A DNA stretch of 51,163 nt, taken from Bigelowiella natans CCMP2755 (taxonomy: Eukaryota > Cercozoa > Chlorarachniophyceae). Shown in pieces: positions 1 through 11,471 of the stretch. Made by a program: the position numbers and the translations under genes. The notes beneath the pieces were generated by a model that was not told where the DNA came from, did not search any database, and worked only from the letters and a program-made list of their open reading frames with translations. The stretch's first letter is position 1. Every line of letters starts with the position of its first letter. Location: assembly GCA_000320545.1 (NCBI GenBank), contig ADNK01003417.1, positions 1 to 51,163 of the forward strand, read 5' to 3'.

Positions 1-16
1 ATTCAAGTTGCATCGC

Positions 17-138
17 CATCGTGATAATAATAGAGATAGTGATAATGATAATGATGGCACCCCCCCCCCCCCGCATATAGCGATTATTTGTCTTCAGTCA
101 CTCACTCTGCGAATACAAAGATACACACACACACACAC

Positions 139-186
<48 letters not shown>

Positions 187-313
187 GTGTGTGTGTGTGT
201 GTGTGTATCGTTGTATTCGCCGAATGATTGACTGAAGACAAATAATCGCAATATTCGCGGCTGATGCGGTGCCATCATCATCATCATCACCATCACCATT
301 ATCATCACGATGA
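17..313. repeat. Long imperfect inverted repeat with CA-TA-TG core
   Basis: Two arms of about 148 bases face each other around a centre near position 164-165. Unique, non-microsatellite sequence pairs exactly: 80-100 with 229-249 (21 bases) and 53-60 with 269-276, both at the same symmetry axis. An outer block, 18-26, pairs with 304-312 after a one-base shift. The core is (CA)n, then (TA)n, then (TG)n. The whole structure ends just before a coding exon at 326, so it sits in an intron and would be transcribed as a strong hairpin. It is seen directly; the origin (foldback element or palindromic duplication) is not known. Confidence 0.85.
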
Positions 314-325
314 CGACGTGCGCAG

Positions 326-405
326 AAGCAGGAACTGCCCCCCGAGATCGAAAGCACGGTCAAATTCTTGGACAGGATATATCCTAAATTTAAGGTAAAT
401 CAGCT

Positions 406-439
<34 letters not shown>

Positions 440-689
440 TAAGGGGGAGGGGGGGGGGGGGAGGAGGGCCGCAATGGGAATGTAGGAGGCATGGAAACAT
501 CAGCAACAATGCTCCTGCTGCTCCTGCTGCTGCTGCTGAGATGATGATCTCGACTGAGAAACAACCAAAACAACAACAATTCAGATCGACCTGGTGATAG
601 TTGAGGGCGAATTCTCCCCCGCAAACGTTCGCTTTCTCTCGCGCCTGCTCGACATCCCGAGGTGGGCGCGATTTGCATGTGCGTGTGCG

Positions 690-726
<37 letters not shown>

Positions 727-916
727 TATTTATATTGTGTGTGTGTGTGTGTGTGTGCGTTGTGTTTGTGCGTATGTAGAAGAGACATTGCTGACAAATA
801 ATCTGCGCGCACGCATACTGAAAACAACCAGGAATCGTATGTTCATGGCCTGCCCATCCACAGAGCTGAGGCAAACGGTTGCATCTCTAGGCGGCGTACG
901 CGTCATAACTCATTAA
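326..916 (+). CDS. C-terminal exons of an unrecognised protein (5' end outside window)
   Basis: Three exons join in phase: 326-394 (after a CAG acceptor), 585-661 and 832-916, ending in TAA. The encoded tail is about 77 residues. It contains PPEIESTVKFLDRIYPKF, then a strand-like hydrophobic stretch IDLVIVEGEFSP, and ends ELRQTVASLGGVRVITH. The alternation of hydrophobic strands and helices suggests the last beta-alpha unit of a globular, perhaps Rossmann-like, domain. I do not recognise the family. Intron 1 holds CAG/TAG triplet and poly-G tracts, and intron 2 holds (TA)n(TG)n. The upstream part lies left of the window, beyond the inverted repeat. The exons are well supported by phase and reading-frame continuity, but the function is unknown. 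Confidence 0.6.
691..757. repeat. (TA)n / (TG)n microsatellite in an intron
   Basis: A run of TA dinucleotides is followed by TTTGTTTATTTATAT and a TG run. It lies between the exons ending at 661 and starting at 832, so it is intronic and explains the spurious Tyr-Ile and Cys-Val reading frames here. Confidence 0.9.
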
Positions 917-1778
917 GCAGGATCCATCGCGAATAATCCCCGCATTGCAAACCTTGCATGAACATGCTGGCCGTGCTGCTACATGCGTAAGAAATACGCC
1001 GCCTCGCGACGTCGCGCTGAACGTTCCGTTACGCGTGAAATGAACGTATCGCTGTTGCTACTTATTTCTGATCGATTTGTACGTGTGTCTATGTCGCGCG
1101 TAGGCCGCATGAATATTTAATGTATACTGTTATCTGCAGCAATTTTGCTCATCAGACCGTCAGCACTGGCGGATGTAGGACCATCGTAATTCGTCGAAGT
1201 CGCATGCTTTGCTAGCATGGCTAACGTAACGTATACGTACTAGCTAACAAGTTGTACGTAGCTGCGTCTAGGCCGTGCGTGCGAGCAGCATTTACATCGC
1301 GATTTGTTGGCGCACTGGCGGAGTAGTCGCTCGCGCTGACACCTCGCTGTTGTCTTATATTTGTTATGTTCATTAGGCGTGGCATGGTGGCTGTTTAACG
1401 CTACTAGCAAGCATGCTAGGTCGCTCATCATCTAGATCATGTACGCATGGTAATGGCCTGAGGTTGCATCCATGTGAGATGGATCGGATGTATCGTAATT
1501 AATAGCATCCACACTAGCACATCCAATGCAAGCCTAATAAACGAATAGCGTAGCTATAGGAGTACATACGCGCCATGTAGCATGTGCGGCCATGATGCAT
1601 CATGCCGCGCTACCCGTGCAAATTAATGTGCGCGTCCCGCAGCTAATGTCTACACACGACAAGTCAGCCGCCTATGTTCCAGATGGTACATGGAGTTCAT
1701 TTTGATAAGGTAAAGCGCTGCTCATTCGCGCCTGGATTACGAGAAAACTACCAGCAATTGGCTGCCGTCACCGTGAGG
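917..1778. other. Gene-free spacer
   Basis: This is a tail-to-tail spacer between the 5' partial gene and NUP88. It is rich in self-complementary tetranucleotides (CATG, GTAC, GCGC, CTAG). I see no supportable gene in it. Confidence 0.5.
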
Positions 1779-1994
1779 CTACTGACCATGCGGTTCCTTG
1801 CGAGAGATTTTAAGGGGAGTCTTTGCAGTCGCGTCCAGCTTCAAGCTCTTCGTCATCCCTTCTATTTCCTGATGTGACAGTAATCGTTGCAGATGTTGAT
1901 GGAAGGAAGGGGCCCGGAGCAAAACAACGCACATACACGCGCGAGAAAGGACGATGGTGGGACTTTGGCAGAGGAACATGCAAATAATATGTGT

Positions 1995-2070
<76 letters not shown>

Positions 2071-5000
2071 TGTGTGTGTGTGTGTAACACGAGCACCGCG
2101 CCGCAGCCCCTACCTGCACGAGTCCCTTGCACTTAATAATCGTCTCACATTGTTTTCCTGTGATACCAACACAACACATCGCACCGCTACGTGAGAGAAT
2201 AGCAGCAGGAATGAATCTACGCACGCACATAAAATTTATGAAGAAGGAGAGAGAGGAAGGGGGAGGGAGAGAGGGAGAGAGAGAGAGATAGAGAGAGAAG
2301 GAAGAGGCTCGAGGTGGGGTGACAATCAATAGCAGTAGAAGCACTCACGGATCAATCGCTGCAACTTCGATATGCTCCTTGCAGCTTCCTGGCTATCGAG
2401 CCTGACCGAGGAGAAGAAAGGAAAATTTCATCAAAATCTGCCCATCAGGCCACCAGAACAAGGTGCGGTGCGGCGTGTGTGCGTCCCCCCCCCCCCCCTC
2501 ACCCGAGATTGCTGCCGGCGCGGCCCCTCGGCGCTAGGCCCTTCTCGTAGTCGGCCTTGAGCTTCCGCGAACCACGTTCGAGCCTCTCCGCTTGTATCTG
2601 CACATGCACACAGCAGCCAAGGAAAGAAGGCAGGACCAAATAAGAGAGCGGGAGAGAACAGGGCGAGACCGCGACGAAACAGGGAAGGGAGGGGAGGGGA
2701 TGGGGGAGGAGAGAGCAGGGGGGTGGCGTGAGGCGACATGTGTTAAAAGAGATGACCTTGAAAACCTTAACCTCCGCCATTTGCTTCGTCGTCTCCCTCC
2801 AATAGGCCTCTTCAGCAGCAGAGAGCCGACCGGATTTCAACTTCGATATGCGTTTGAACACGTCCCGCGAGCGGCGCAGCAAGCTCTCCCCCCGATGTGT
2901 CGCTGAGGAGGGAGAGGAGGACGAAGGTTTGTGCGTGTATGCGTATGCGTATGTGTATGTGTGAGTGTGTGCGCGCGCGCGTGGGTGGTTCACTGCTCGC
3001 CGCCGCCGTGCCATAATTCTCATTTCCATTATTATTATCATTAAAACCACGATGAGTCATTATCATCCTTAGAACTACCGAGAAAAGCAGTCCTCGCCTT
3101 CAGATTCTCGTTGTTCTTTTCCACAATCTCGCAGGCGCGCTGCAGGGTCTTGGCGGCTTTGAGATTGCACGCCATGTACGTGGGCAGGAAGTGCATGCGG
3201 TTGAGGGCCTCCAACTTGTACTGGTGGGAGATGTGAGAGGCCTATCTCGCAAATATCGTTGCGGGAATAGAAAGGTGGTGTTGTTGGTGCTGCTCTTGTC
3301 TTACAGGCAGATGTGGAAAAAAGCAAGCTCGCACATTCACACGAGCACTCAAACACATACACGCGTGTTTGTGCGTGCGTTTCGATCGTACCTTGGCCAT
3401 GTACTTCCAGACATCTTGAATGGCCTTGAGGGCGGCGACGGTCTTCAAGGACTCCGGGTCATCGAGATCCGCGCTATCGAGCTCCCTGTGCTTGGAATTA
3501 ATGTGCTCCGTTAAATCCCTAATGGTGTCCTTCCTGATATAGAAGCCGGGTGGACGCAAGAGGAGGGGAGGATCAAACAAAGAAACAGCGATCATCAACA
3601 TTCAGTTAGCTGCGCTCGAAAGAGAGAGGCGGCACACCATCCGTGAGTTTGGTATAAAAAGGCCTCGGACCCCCCCCCCCCCCCCTCTAATTATGAGTGG
3701 TGGTAGTTACTGCACACGTACAGCTTATTGAGAAGGGGCTCCGCCATTTCTTGGAAGGGCTGGAATTCAGGAGGGTCTACACACACACACACACACACAC
3801 ACGTACACACACGTACACACACGTCACAGAGTGAGCAAGTAAGCGAGTAAACAACTCGCCAACACGAATCGATTCATTGCATCAGCCCCAACGGGCCTTA
3901 CGCGACAAAGAATAATTGGCCATTACGTTCTTGATTCACGGGGGCATCATCATCCCTATCACTTTCATCACCACCACCACCACCACCACCACCATCATCG
4001 TCATCATCATCCCCCCCCCTTCCCCCCACGTTCTCCGCTGCTAGCATTCGCGACCACCCATCATGTCATTCTTGCGGTCCGCCTGATGGCTGTTGTCGGG
4101 GAACACGGGAACCGAGCTGGGGTGAGGACAGCGCGCGCAGACAGCTTTCCCCCTCCCCCCCCCTCCGAGGAGAATCAGATAGCGCCCAACCGATTGGTTG
4201 TTGATGACGCAATAGCTTGGCTTCCGCGGTCGGTGCTGATTGCTGCAGTCCGTTTTCGGTATATCAGTCGCCACATTGACGATGGACATGGCAGAGAATC
4301 CTGTCGATGGTGCCTGGCCCTTGTAGTCATCGCTGCCCCCCCCCCCGCGCGCATTCTGTAGTGCGAAGAGCCATGGTATGCTTACAGAAGCCGCGCAGTG
4401 CTGGCAGATCGCAAGGAACGCACCCCGAACGTATTTGTCGCGAACAAGGCCGGAGATCCACCCCCCCGATCTAACTTCAGCTCTCTGCAGCAGTAGCAGT
4501 AGGAGGAGCAGGGGAAGGAAAGAGAGAGGGGGGGGGGGAGGCGGGATTGCCAAAAGCAAGATTAGAAGTGTGAAGTAAAGGTGAGCGACGCCGGTAGAAC
4601 AATCGAAGATGAGTGGACTCAATGACACGCCCTTTCTTCTTCCCCCCCCGTCCTCCTCATTCTCCCTCACCCCATTATTATTCTGCAACTACCCAACACC
4701 TGCATGCACTCGAACGCGGCAGCAGCGCCGGCGCGTCTCCTCCCCTTCGCGCCCCCCCCCTCCTCCTCCTCCTCCTCCTCAATTTCGCAGAGGGGGATCG
4801 TGGGGGCCCTGCCTACATGTGCCGCCACTCTCTGCCTCTGCCCTACTATCACTACAGGGAGGCCCCCGACCGCTTTCGAACCAGCATCTCCCTGGATGGT
4901 CTCGCACAGGAAGGCCGGCGACACTGCTGCTGCTGCTGCTGCTGCTGTATCATCAGAGGGTTCCGGAGCACCGGCAACGATCATCTGGAACGCGACCTTC

Positions 5001-5307
5001 CTGAGCGCGGCCCGGGCCCTCTCGCCCGTTGTCTGGGCGCACAAGTACTCGCTTTTCTTCCGCTCTCCGGCCAGCGCGGGCACGCGGCGCCATATTCTCT
5101 GCAGCTCGACTAACCACGCGCGGTACTGCTGCCCGCGCACATCGCCGCCGTCGTCGCCGCCGTCGTTCTTGAGTTCTGCCAGAGCGAACATCTCGCCGAG
5201 GCGCCGCTCTCTTAGCACGATGCCGTCTGGGATGATGGGGCAAATTGTGAACACGGATCCCCCGGCGTCTACAAGGTACACCGCCATGGCCTCCCACCCG
5301 TCCTGCG

Positions 5308-5347
<40 letters not shown>

Positions 5348-6453
5348 CGAAATCAACACACGATGAAGGAGAATAAGACAAAACAGAGCGTGGTCAGTAA
5401 GCGAATCGGAGAGGCCGCATTGAGTGAGCGGGATGAGGGGTGTATGGCACTATTAATTAATCGCGGAGAACACCGACGCCCTTTTCGCGTACGCACAAAT
5501 GGCCCCGGCGGCGCGCGGTGCCATGAAAAACAGGAGGAGTTGTCAGCAAGTAATCGCGCTCGATATAAAGCACAACCGGTCTATTGAAGGCAAAGTCCAC
5601 GCAACCCGGTGGAATGTCTTGGAGGACCAACTCGGGCTTCGATTCGCCGATTTTATACATTGCAAGGACGTTGTCTTCGGTGAGCATGAGAACGTGATGC
5701 TTGCTCATGGGGTGCCAACCTGCCTTCAGCAGCCTGCGGTTCTTTCCAACCGTCCCCACGGTGTCACTCTCATAGTAGAATTCGGGTTCCGAAGATTGCC
5801 CGTGGGATTTTTCCTCATCATTACCATCATCGTTGTTGTCGTTATCATCATGATCATCATTATCGTACCCGTGCCTTTTCGGCCTGGCAAATCGCTTCAT
5901 CTTGACCTTGATGAGCACTACCTGACAGGAGGTCTCGCCCCACGCAAGAATCATACTCCCATCACGATTCACCTCAAGATTGGTGGCTGTCTCGCTCAGC
6001 GGTGGCTCGCAACTGAACTTCTCGCTTCGCATCGAGGCTGCCGCTTCCACGTGCGCTGCTCTATCCTGACGATGGCAGTCATTTAAATTGACCACCGTCA
6101 GGTGAGAATCTGCGAGGATATATAGGTGTGCCCCTCCACAACAGCAGGTCCTGCGCTCCCGTTGTTCATCCTTTGGATCACATTCAAACCCTGCTATGAG
6201 GACGACTCAACACTCATTCAAAACGAACGCCCCCTCCCCCCGCTTGAGAACAGCGGCTAACCGCAAGGTAGAAATGCGGTTTCTAGCTCCCTTAAATTAA
6301 AAACCCAAGATCACATGCATCATTAGCCGTTGCCATTACCACACTGTCGGCGAGGACCGGAAGGTTCTGGACTGCAGAGGAGAAGGAATCTGTTATGACG
6401 TTGTGTTTTCGATCCAGCCTCGAGATGAGCTCCTTTCTCGCCTCTTCAGACAT
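1779..6453 (-). CDS. NUP88: Nucleoporin Nup88-like protein
   Basis: Nup88 is a nuclear pore component of the cytoplasmic face that works with Nup214 in export. The N-terminal half matches the family's beta-propeller: ILADSHLTVVNLND, LLKAGWHPMSKHHVLMLTED and MAVYLVDAGGSVFTICPIIP resemble successive Nup88 blades. The C-terminal half is helical coiled coil. Start ATG is at 6453. Firm exons, high to low, are 6453-6340, about 6172-5493, 5302-4700, 3533-3392, 3220-3079, 2902-2766 (or 2757), 2597-2503, 2401-2349, 2157-2114 and 1868-1779 (stop TAG). All phases agree from 3533 to the stop. Exons between 4700 and 3716 and the exon 1/2 junction are tentative; one at about 4508-4410 encodes LKLDRGGGSPALFATNTFGV, resembling the family's conserved post-propeller strand. 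Introns contain (TA)n(TG)n, (CA)n and poly-C tracts. It is head-to-head with the ERD2 gene. Confidence 0.75.
1996..2085. repeat. (TA)n(TG)n composite microsatellite in last NUP88 intron
   Basis: A TA run passes through TATTATG into a long TG run. It lies between the NUP88 exons 2157-2114 and 1868-1779. Other NUP88 introns carry (CA)n at about 3779-3802 and (TG)n at about 5309-5341. Confidence 0.9.
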
Positions 6454-7228
6454 GCTGCAGCTCTACAGAACGGTTATGGAGGTGCTAGTCTGCTTGGCTG
6501 GCTGCAGCTTTGTGGGAGGGGGTTCCCTTTGGCAGGCGATGCGGGAGAGGGCCTTTGGTTTTGGCGGTGGAATTTTCCCTCCTCCACGGACTGTTTTTCC
6601 TGGGGAAAAATATATAGGCAAAACATCTAAAATTCTCAATTTTTTAATTTGTTTTCAATTCTCGTCGAACAGGCATGCAGGCGGCTACCAGATAATTTGA
6701 GAAAGAAATCGGAGAATAAACCCAAATTTCTGATCGAATTCTTCTATCATTGTTCTTTTTGTGTTCCCGACACAATCTTTCCATAGCTTTTTTCGGTTCA
6801 GAAAAAACCTTGGCGTAAATACATGTAGTTTCATCTCTGCGACACGAACCTACAGAGGGTCCGCCAACTCAAATTTTGCAAATTCTCCTATATTAAACTC
6901 AGTGATCCGTCTTATTTCGTTGTCTTTGACTGTGAAAGGGCAATCAGAAGCTCGTGCTTATTCTGAAAAGGGGAAAATTGGAGTGCGTGATCTCTCGCGG
7001 GCTGCGACGGCTTGGAAATGACATAAGAATTTTTACATGCGACTTACTGTTTTGGTTAATTTTGAGAAATAATCTCCGTGAAAGCCGCTTCTCAGCTACT
7101 CAGCCTTACGACAGTCTAACTGGAATCCCTCCCCTCCCCCCTCTGGAAATACTAGCTGGACTTAACGTCATCACCGAGTCACCGTTCTTGAGATAGCCAA
7201 GGGTGGCTAGCAACTCAATTCAGCAATC
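6454..7228. promoter_or_regulatory. Divergent intergenic region, NUP88 / ERD2
   Basis: 775 bases separate the ATG of NUP88 (6453, minus) from the ATG of the ERD2 gene (7229, plus). It must hold both promoters. I could not identify a TATA box or other element with confidence. The open frames here have no protein-like composition. Confidence 0.45.
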
Positions 7229-8393
7229 ATGTACAATCTCTTCCGTTACTGTGGCGATTTTATGCACCTCGCCTCCATCATGATCCTGCTTTTCAAGATT
7301 CGCAGCCGCAAGAACTGCACAGGTTACCTGACATGATCGCTGCGCTACGCGATACCACCATGCATCTACCCGTTGAAATATGGGATATATGGGTGGCCGT
7401 TCTTTTGTAATTATATGGAAGTGGTCAAAATAATGATAGACATACCACTAAGCATATTGTCAGATCCCTAACGTATTTGTGGGGGTTGCTCGAATTTTAT
7501 ATTACACGTGTCAAAACATGCGTTTGACATAGCCAAAATAATTATGACCATGGATTTTAATGATAGCGCTGGTGGATGACACAGTGGCGGTGGTTGCGTG
7601 GAATTCAAAATGCTAAACAATACCCTATCCTCAGGGATTTCCCTCAAATCGCAACAGCTCTACGCTCTTGTCTTCATTACGAGATACCTCGATCTTTTCC
7701 ATAGTTCGTGGTATAATATGTTCATGAAGATCATCTTTATCTCCTCGTCCATCTACATCGTCTACCTCATAATGTTCGTTCAACCCATCTGCGCGACGTA
7801 CAACAAAAGCATGGACGAAAAGCTGCGGATTGAATGGCTCTGCGGTATTTGCACTGTCCTGGCGATAATACGCCAAGTGTTAATCAGCGATTATGACGTA
7901 ATAGAGGTACTATTCACTAAGTCATTCTGCTGGAGCATTGCAATAGCTCACTTGCATAACATTTGCTCAATTTTTGCATCAGTTGCTGTGGAGTTTCTCT
8001 ATCTGGCTGGAATCACTGGCGATTCTTCCTCAGCTTATGGTGGTGCACGAATATGCAAAGAACGACGGCGGTTTTGTCGAGAATCTTACTTCCCATTACG
8101 TCTTCACGCTGGGAGGCTACCGTTTCATGTACATTCTGAACTGGGTAAGAACGACTCGGTGCATGTTTGCTTTCTCTGTTCCTTCTGTCGTCGAATTTTG
8201 ACACCCATCGTGAGGAATTTGATTTATTTGCATCCATAATTCACTTTAGATCTGGCGCCGCGCGGCCGACCCAACTTATAGCGACTGGGAGTCTTGGATT
8301 GCGGGAATCGTCCAAACAGTGATTTATTGTGATTTCTTCTTCTACTACCTCAAAGCTTGGAAATCAGGAGGCCGGACTCGTCTTCCTATGTAG
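7229..8393 (+). CDS. ERD2: ER lumen protein retaining receptor (KDEL receptor, ERD2)
   Basis: This seven-helix membrane receptor binds K/HDEL-type signals in the Golgi and returns escaped ER proteins through COPI vesicles. Four exons join in phase: 7229-7322, 7635-7906, 7983-8144 and 8250-8393 (stop TAG), giving 223 residues, close to the family's usual 210-220. Family landmarks appear in order: N-terminal MYNLFRYCGDFMHLASIMIL, then LVFITRYLDLF, then LLWSFSIWLESLAILPQLMV, then TSHYVFTLGGYRFMYILNWI, then a last helix containing VIYCDFFFYYLKAW. The tail KSGGRTRLPM ends in LPM, like the LPA/LPV ends of other members. Introns are short and, apart from intron 1 (312 bases), under 110 bases, with no microsatellites. 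I am very sure of the identity. Confidence 0.96.
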
Positions 8394-8624
8394 TGGTATC
8401 CTAACCGGGCCTTCATACTTGCACAGTTTTACCAGAAGTAGATTGTTGCAGAACACAAGCTAGCTACTAATGGCATGTCCGCAAGTATAAACTACATGGC
8501 AGCGTCAAATGTTACCGCTTCATTACAGCCAGATTCTAGTGTAGTGTGATCAGCCAGCGCGCAGCAATGCATATTTGCAGCAGTGCCAGCACAGTTATCA
8601 CATATTGCTGCATACACTTATGCA

Positions 8625-8670
<46 letters not shown>

Positions 8671-9309
8671 CAGGCATATACATGTACACATGTACACATT
8701 TATACGTACATGTAGCTGCGCTACGGTGAACATGTAATGAGAGCCATGCCACTTCATTTTTTACATTATTGTAGTCCGATTGCTACGAACGACGATCTAG
8801 TAACGGTGCCTATCTAGCTGTGTTATAGTGTGCGAGCGATCGTGGGTCGGATCGTGTCGGATCGCATTACATGCAAGATGGCATTATACATGCGCGTAGC
8901 CTGCATGCGGCGCTGAATGTGACTTATAGACTTATATTTGTATTAGAGTCATGAAATATTACCGTAGAGCATAGTTTGCATGAGCTATTGAAAAGATTCA
9001 ATCACTTCATGCATTACATCCGTCATCCGTCTCGCATAGTTTGCATGTGCTCACATGCGTTGTCATACGTACAAATGGTGCCTCCTGCGCGATATCATGA
9101 GGTCAGCGTACATGCTATCTATGCTAGCTGTGTACGTGCATACGCCAGCAAGCACACACGCTCCCCTGTAGCTTCTGGTATATTCGCGGTTGTACTTTGC
9201 ATAGATTACGCACACATTTGCATGTAAGTAGCACCTGGCATATATAAATGGAAGCGCGGTACAATGTGACGCCGAGATTATTATATGATACAAAGTTCAT
9301 ATTTGATCT
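8394..9309. other. Gene-free spacer with (CA)n tract
   Basis: Tail-to-tail spacer. It holds a (CA)n tract at about 8627-8668 and one copy of a dispersed repeat around 8988-9040 (see the repeat family at 13285-13655). It is rich in CATG/GTAC palindromic tetranucleotides. No gene seen. Confidence 0.55.
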
Positions 9310-9454
9310 TTATCCAAATGGGCATTTATGTTCGTAAGGGGGCAGCATCGGCGGATTGGTGCCTTTATCTTTGACAACCCAAAGTTCGCAACCTTTCACA
9401 CCAGCTTGCCTGGATACACACACACACACACACACACATACGCACGCACGCCCG

Positions 9455-9505
<51 letters not shown>

Positions 9506-10654
9506 TAGCATGGATTGCAGACTTACTGGCAAATGATTTTAGGTGCAAGAAAAATGTCACACAGTTCTCGGTGAGGCGATGCTTTTTCATTGAAGAAGAA
9601 ATCTCCTGCCTGATTTACCAAAGGCGTCAAGCAACAACATCACTAATTTTGTGAGAACTTTTACTTTTTTTGTGCCATAGTTATCCCTAAATTCGCCCTA
9701 AAATTTTACCAAATAAAGTCACAAATTCGCATGATATTGGCATTCACCCAACATGTTCGACCTTTGCAACAAAGCACCACTCTGCCGACCCATGCCAATG
9801 ATTCGGAAATCTAAAAAAAGAAGGACAAAATCTTAGACCTATGTGACAATATGGAGTTCCGTTGATCGATCACCTTGCGTTAGGCTCGAACCTCAGTTTT
9901 AATGCGAAGCGTCCATTCTCTAATTCGAACTTATATATGAGCCCAAAGTTGCGCAGTGTGATGTTCTAGTGTACCAGCCTCTGTATAAAGTTTCCATGCG
10001 CGCACATTACCCTCGTCCTATCAGTTTATAAAGGACAAATTGATATGACACGGGCCCGACACTGATGCGAAGGAGTCACCTCTTTTCTCATTCCAGGAGC
10101 TATCAGAGCTTCCCATTTCTCTTCAGATGCTTGGATCTAAATACATATTGAAGCCACCCCAATTTCAACACTGTGTATTCTAGCGTACGAGTAACGAAAT
10201 ATTTAGCTTGATTAGTCACCGATTTGTTCATAATCCCATTGTGGGTTATCGGTCACAGGAAAGGGTTATATTCCTACCTGAGTCCCTTCTCGTTGCCCCT
10301 TTTTCTCTTTTTCTTGTTCAGAGCGACAGAGGCGATAGTAGCAACGAATAGATACAGTAGCTATGCAAGTGATTACTCCGAGACTGTACAAACCCCGATG
10401 CAGCATGGCAGCCATTGCTTGCAACGCGACCCTTCGTTTTGGAGCAGTATTTAAGAAGAGGAGCTTTAGGTTTCCGTATGAATCTACACCTTTTGTGCTC
10501 CCCAATCCAGTTATACAGTACTGGAGCAGCTGTACTGCCCAAGAAAGTCCTTCGGTGTCGTTGTACTCTCCCTATTCCAGGACACGCGTACGGTGGCTGA
10601 GAGCACCACCTCAGCACACGTCGTGCACGGTTTCCGTACTGCCATTCTCAACAT
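9310..10654 (-). CDS. Unrecognised multi-exon protein with one hydrophobic segment
   Basis: No single frame shows this gene; it appears only when splice phases are followed on the minus strand. Exons, high to low, are 10654-10640 (tentative first exon), 10571-10278, 10136-10080, 9810-9762, 9605-9527 and 9409-9310 (stop TAA). Every junction is GT-AG and phase-consistent, giving about 197 residues. The large exon contains TEGLSWAVQLLQYCITGLG and a hydrophobic stretch LYSLGVITCIATVSI, followed by a charged run EQEKEKKGQR. The C-terminus is Cys-rich and ends LPPYEHKCPFG. TEG...LLQY recalls the N-terminus of PEX11 peroxisomal proteins, but the rest does not fit well enough to name it. The last intron carries (CA)n and (GA)n. 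It is head-to-head with the OTU gene. Confidence 0.55.
9415..9502. repeat. (CA)n and (GA)n microsatellites
   Basis: A CA run at about 9415-9440 and a GA run at about 9456-9502 lie in the intron between exons 9605-9527 and 9409-9310 of the unrecognised minus-strand gene. Confidence 0.9.
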
Positions 10655-11471
10655 AAATCCATGCGAATTTCTATCTGCGACAACATGAAAGCAATTGAGC
10701 TCAATTTTGGAGGTTTGCCAAACATACCTGTAAACGTCCTGGGCCGCAAGAGAAGTGGTTGCTCATCCTTCATTACGTCACCGCTTCTTATCAATCCAGT
10801 CACTATCCGGTACAATCGGGTCTTACACATTCTAGTGGATTTTACCCCAAATGCGAATCTATTTTTAGAATGCGACAGAAATATTTGCCAGCATGTAGAT
10901 CCATAGCATCAACGACACCGTGGCTCTCGAGAGATCCCTAGTTTAAAAAATCCCCCACCCCATGAACGCCCCCCGGCTTTTTTCGACGATTGAGGATGGC
11001 GTGTGAATTGACCTTTTTGTTCAATAATATATTGTCGTAAGTAACGATTTACCTATATTTTTGTAAGTTCTGTTTCACAAATAGTTCGTGCTTGTCTTAC
11101 AAACGCAGCCTGAATTGCCTTTCCACCCTCTCGGTTCTCCTCCTTTCTCATCTGGAGAGCCCAAAGCGAGAAGAGGCTTGTGGTAATTGTCACGGCATCA
11201 CCAAAATTTGTTGTTGTTGTTTTTATTTTCAATTAAAGAATGAGTAGATCCAACAAAGGCCGGCACTTGAAATCACATCTCGAGTTTCTAGTTCTCAAAA
11301 CGACCTTGCAGCTATTTGTGTTGAATGCTGCTCCTTTACTCTTTCTTCCAATAGACAATACTTCCCACAGATAGACATATTTTATGGGAAGTCAAAAAAC
11401 TTAGCGCTACTACTGTTCTTTTCATGCGAAGTCCCTGAGTGTACCTAACTACTATCAAAAGGCTTTGAATC
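10655..11471. promoter_or_regulatory. Divergent intergenic region
   Basis: 817 bases lie between the candidate start of the minus-strand gene (10654) and the OTU gene start (11472). An upstream non-coding or extra coding exon of the minus-strand gene could lie at about 10830-10725 (MKDEQPLLLRPRTFT before a GTATGT donor), but this is not secure. No core promoter motif was recognised. Confidence 0.4.

Noticed and set aside
4704-5366. Plus-strand open frames opposite NUP88
   Set aside because: They are shadows of the NUP88 exon 5302-4700. The minus-strand frame carries the family match.
6395-6700. Plus-strand frame at the NUP88 5' end
   Set aside because: It overlaps the NUP88 first exon and its leader, and has no protein-like pattern.
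10278-10571. Calling the minus-strand gene PEX11
   Set aside because: Only a short TEGLSWAVQLLQY-like stretch is reminiscent; the membrane segment and C-terminus do not follow PEX11, so no symbol is given.
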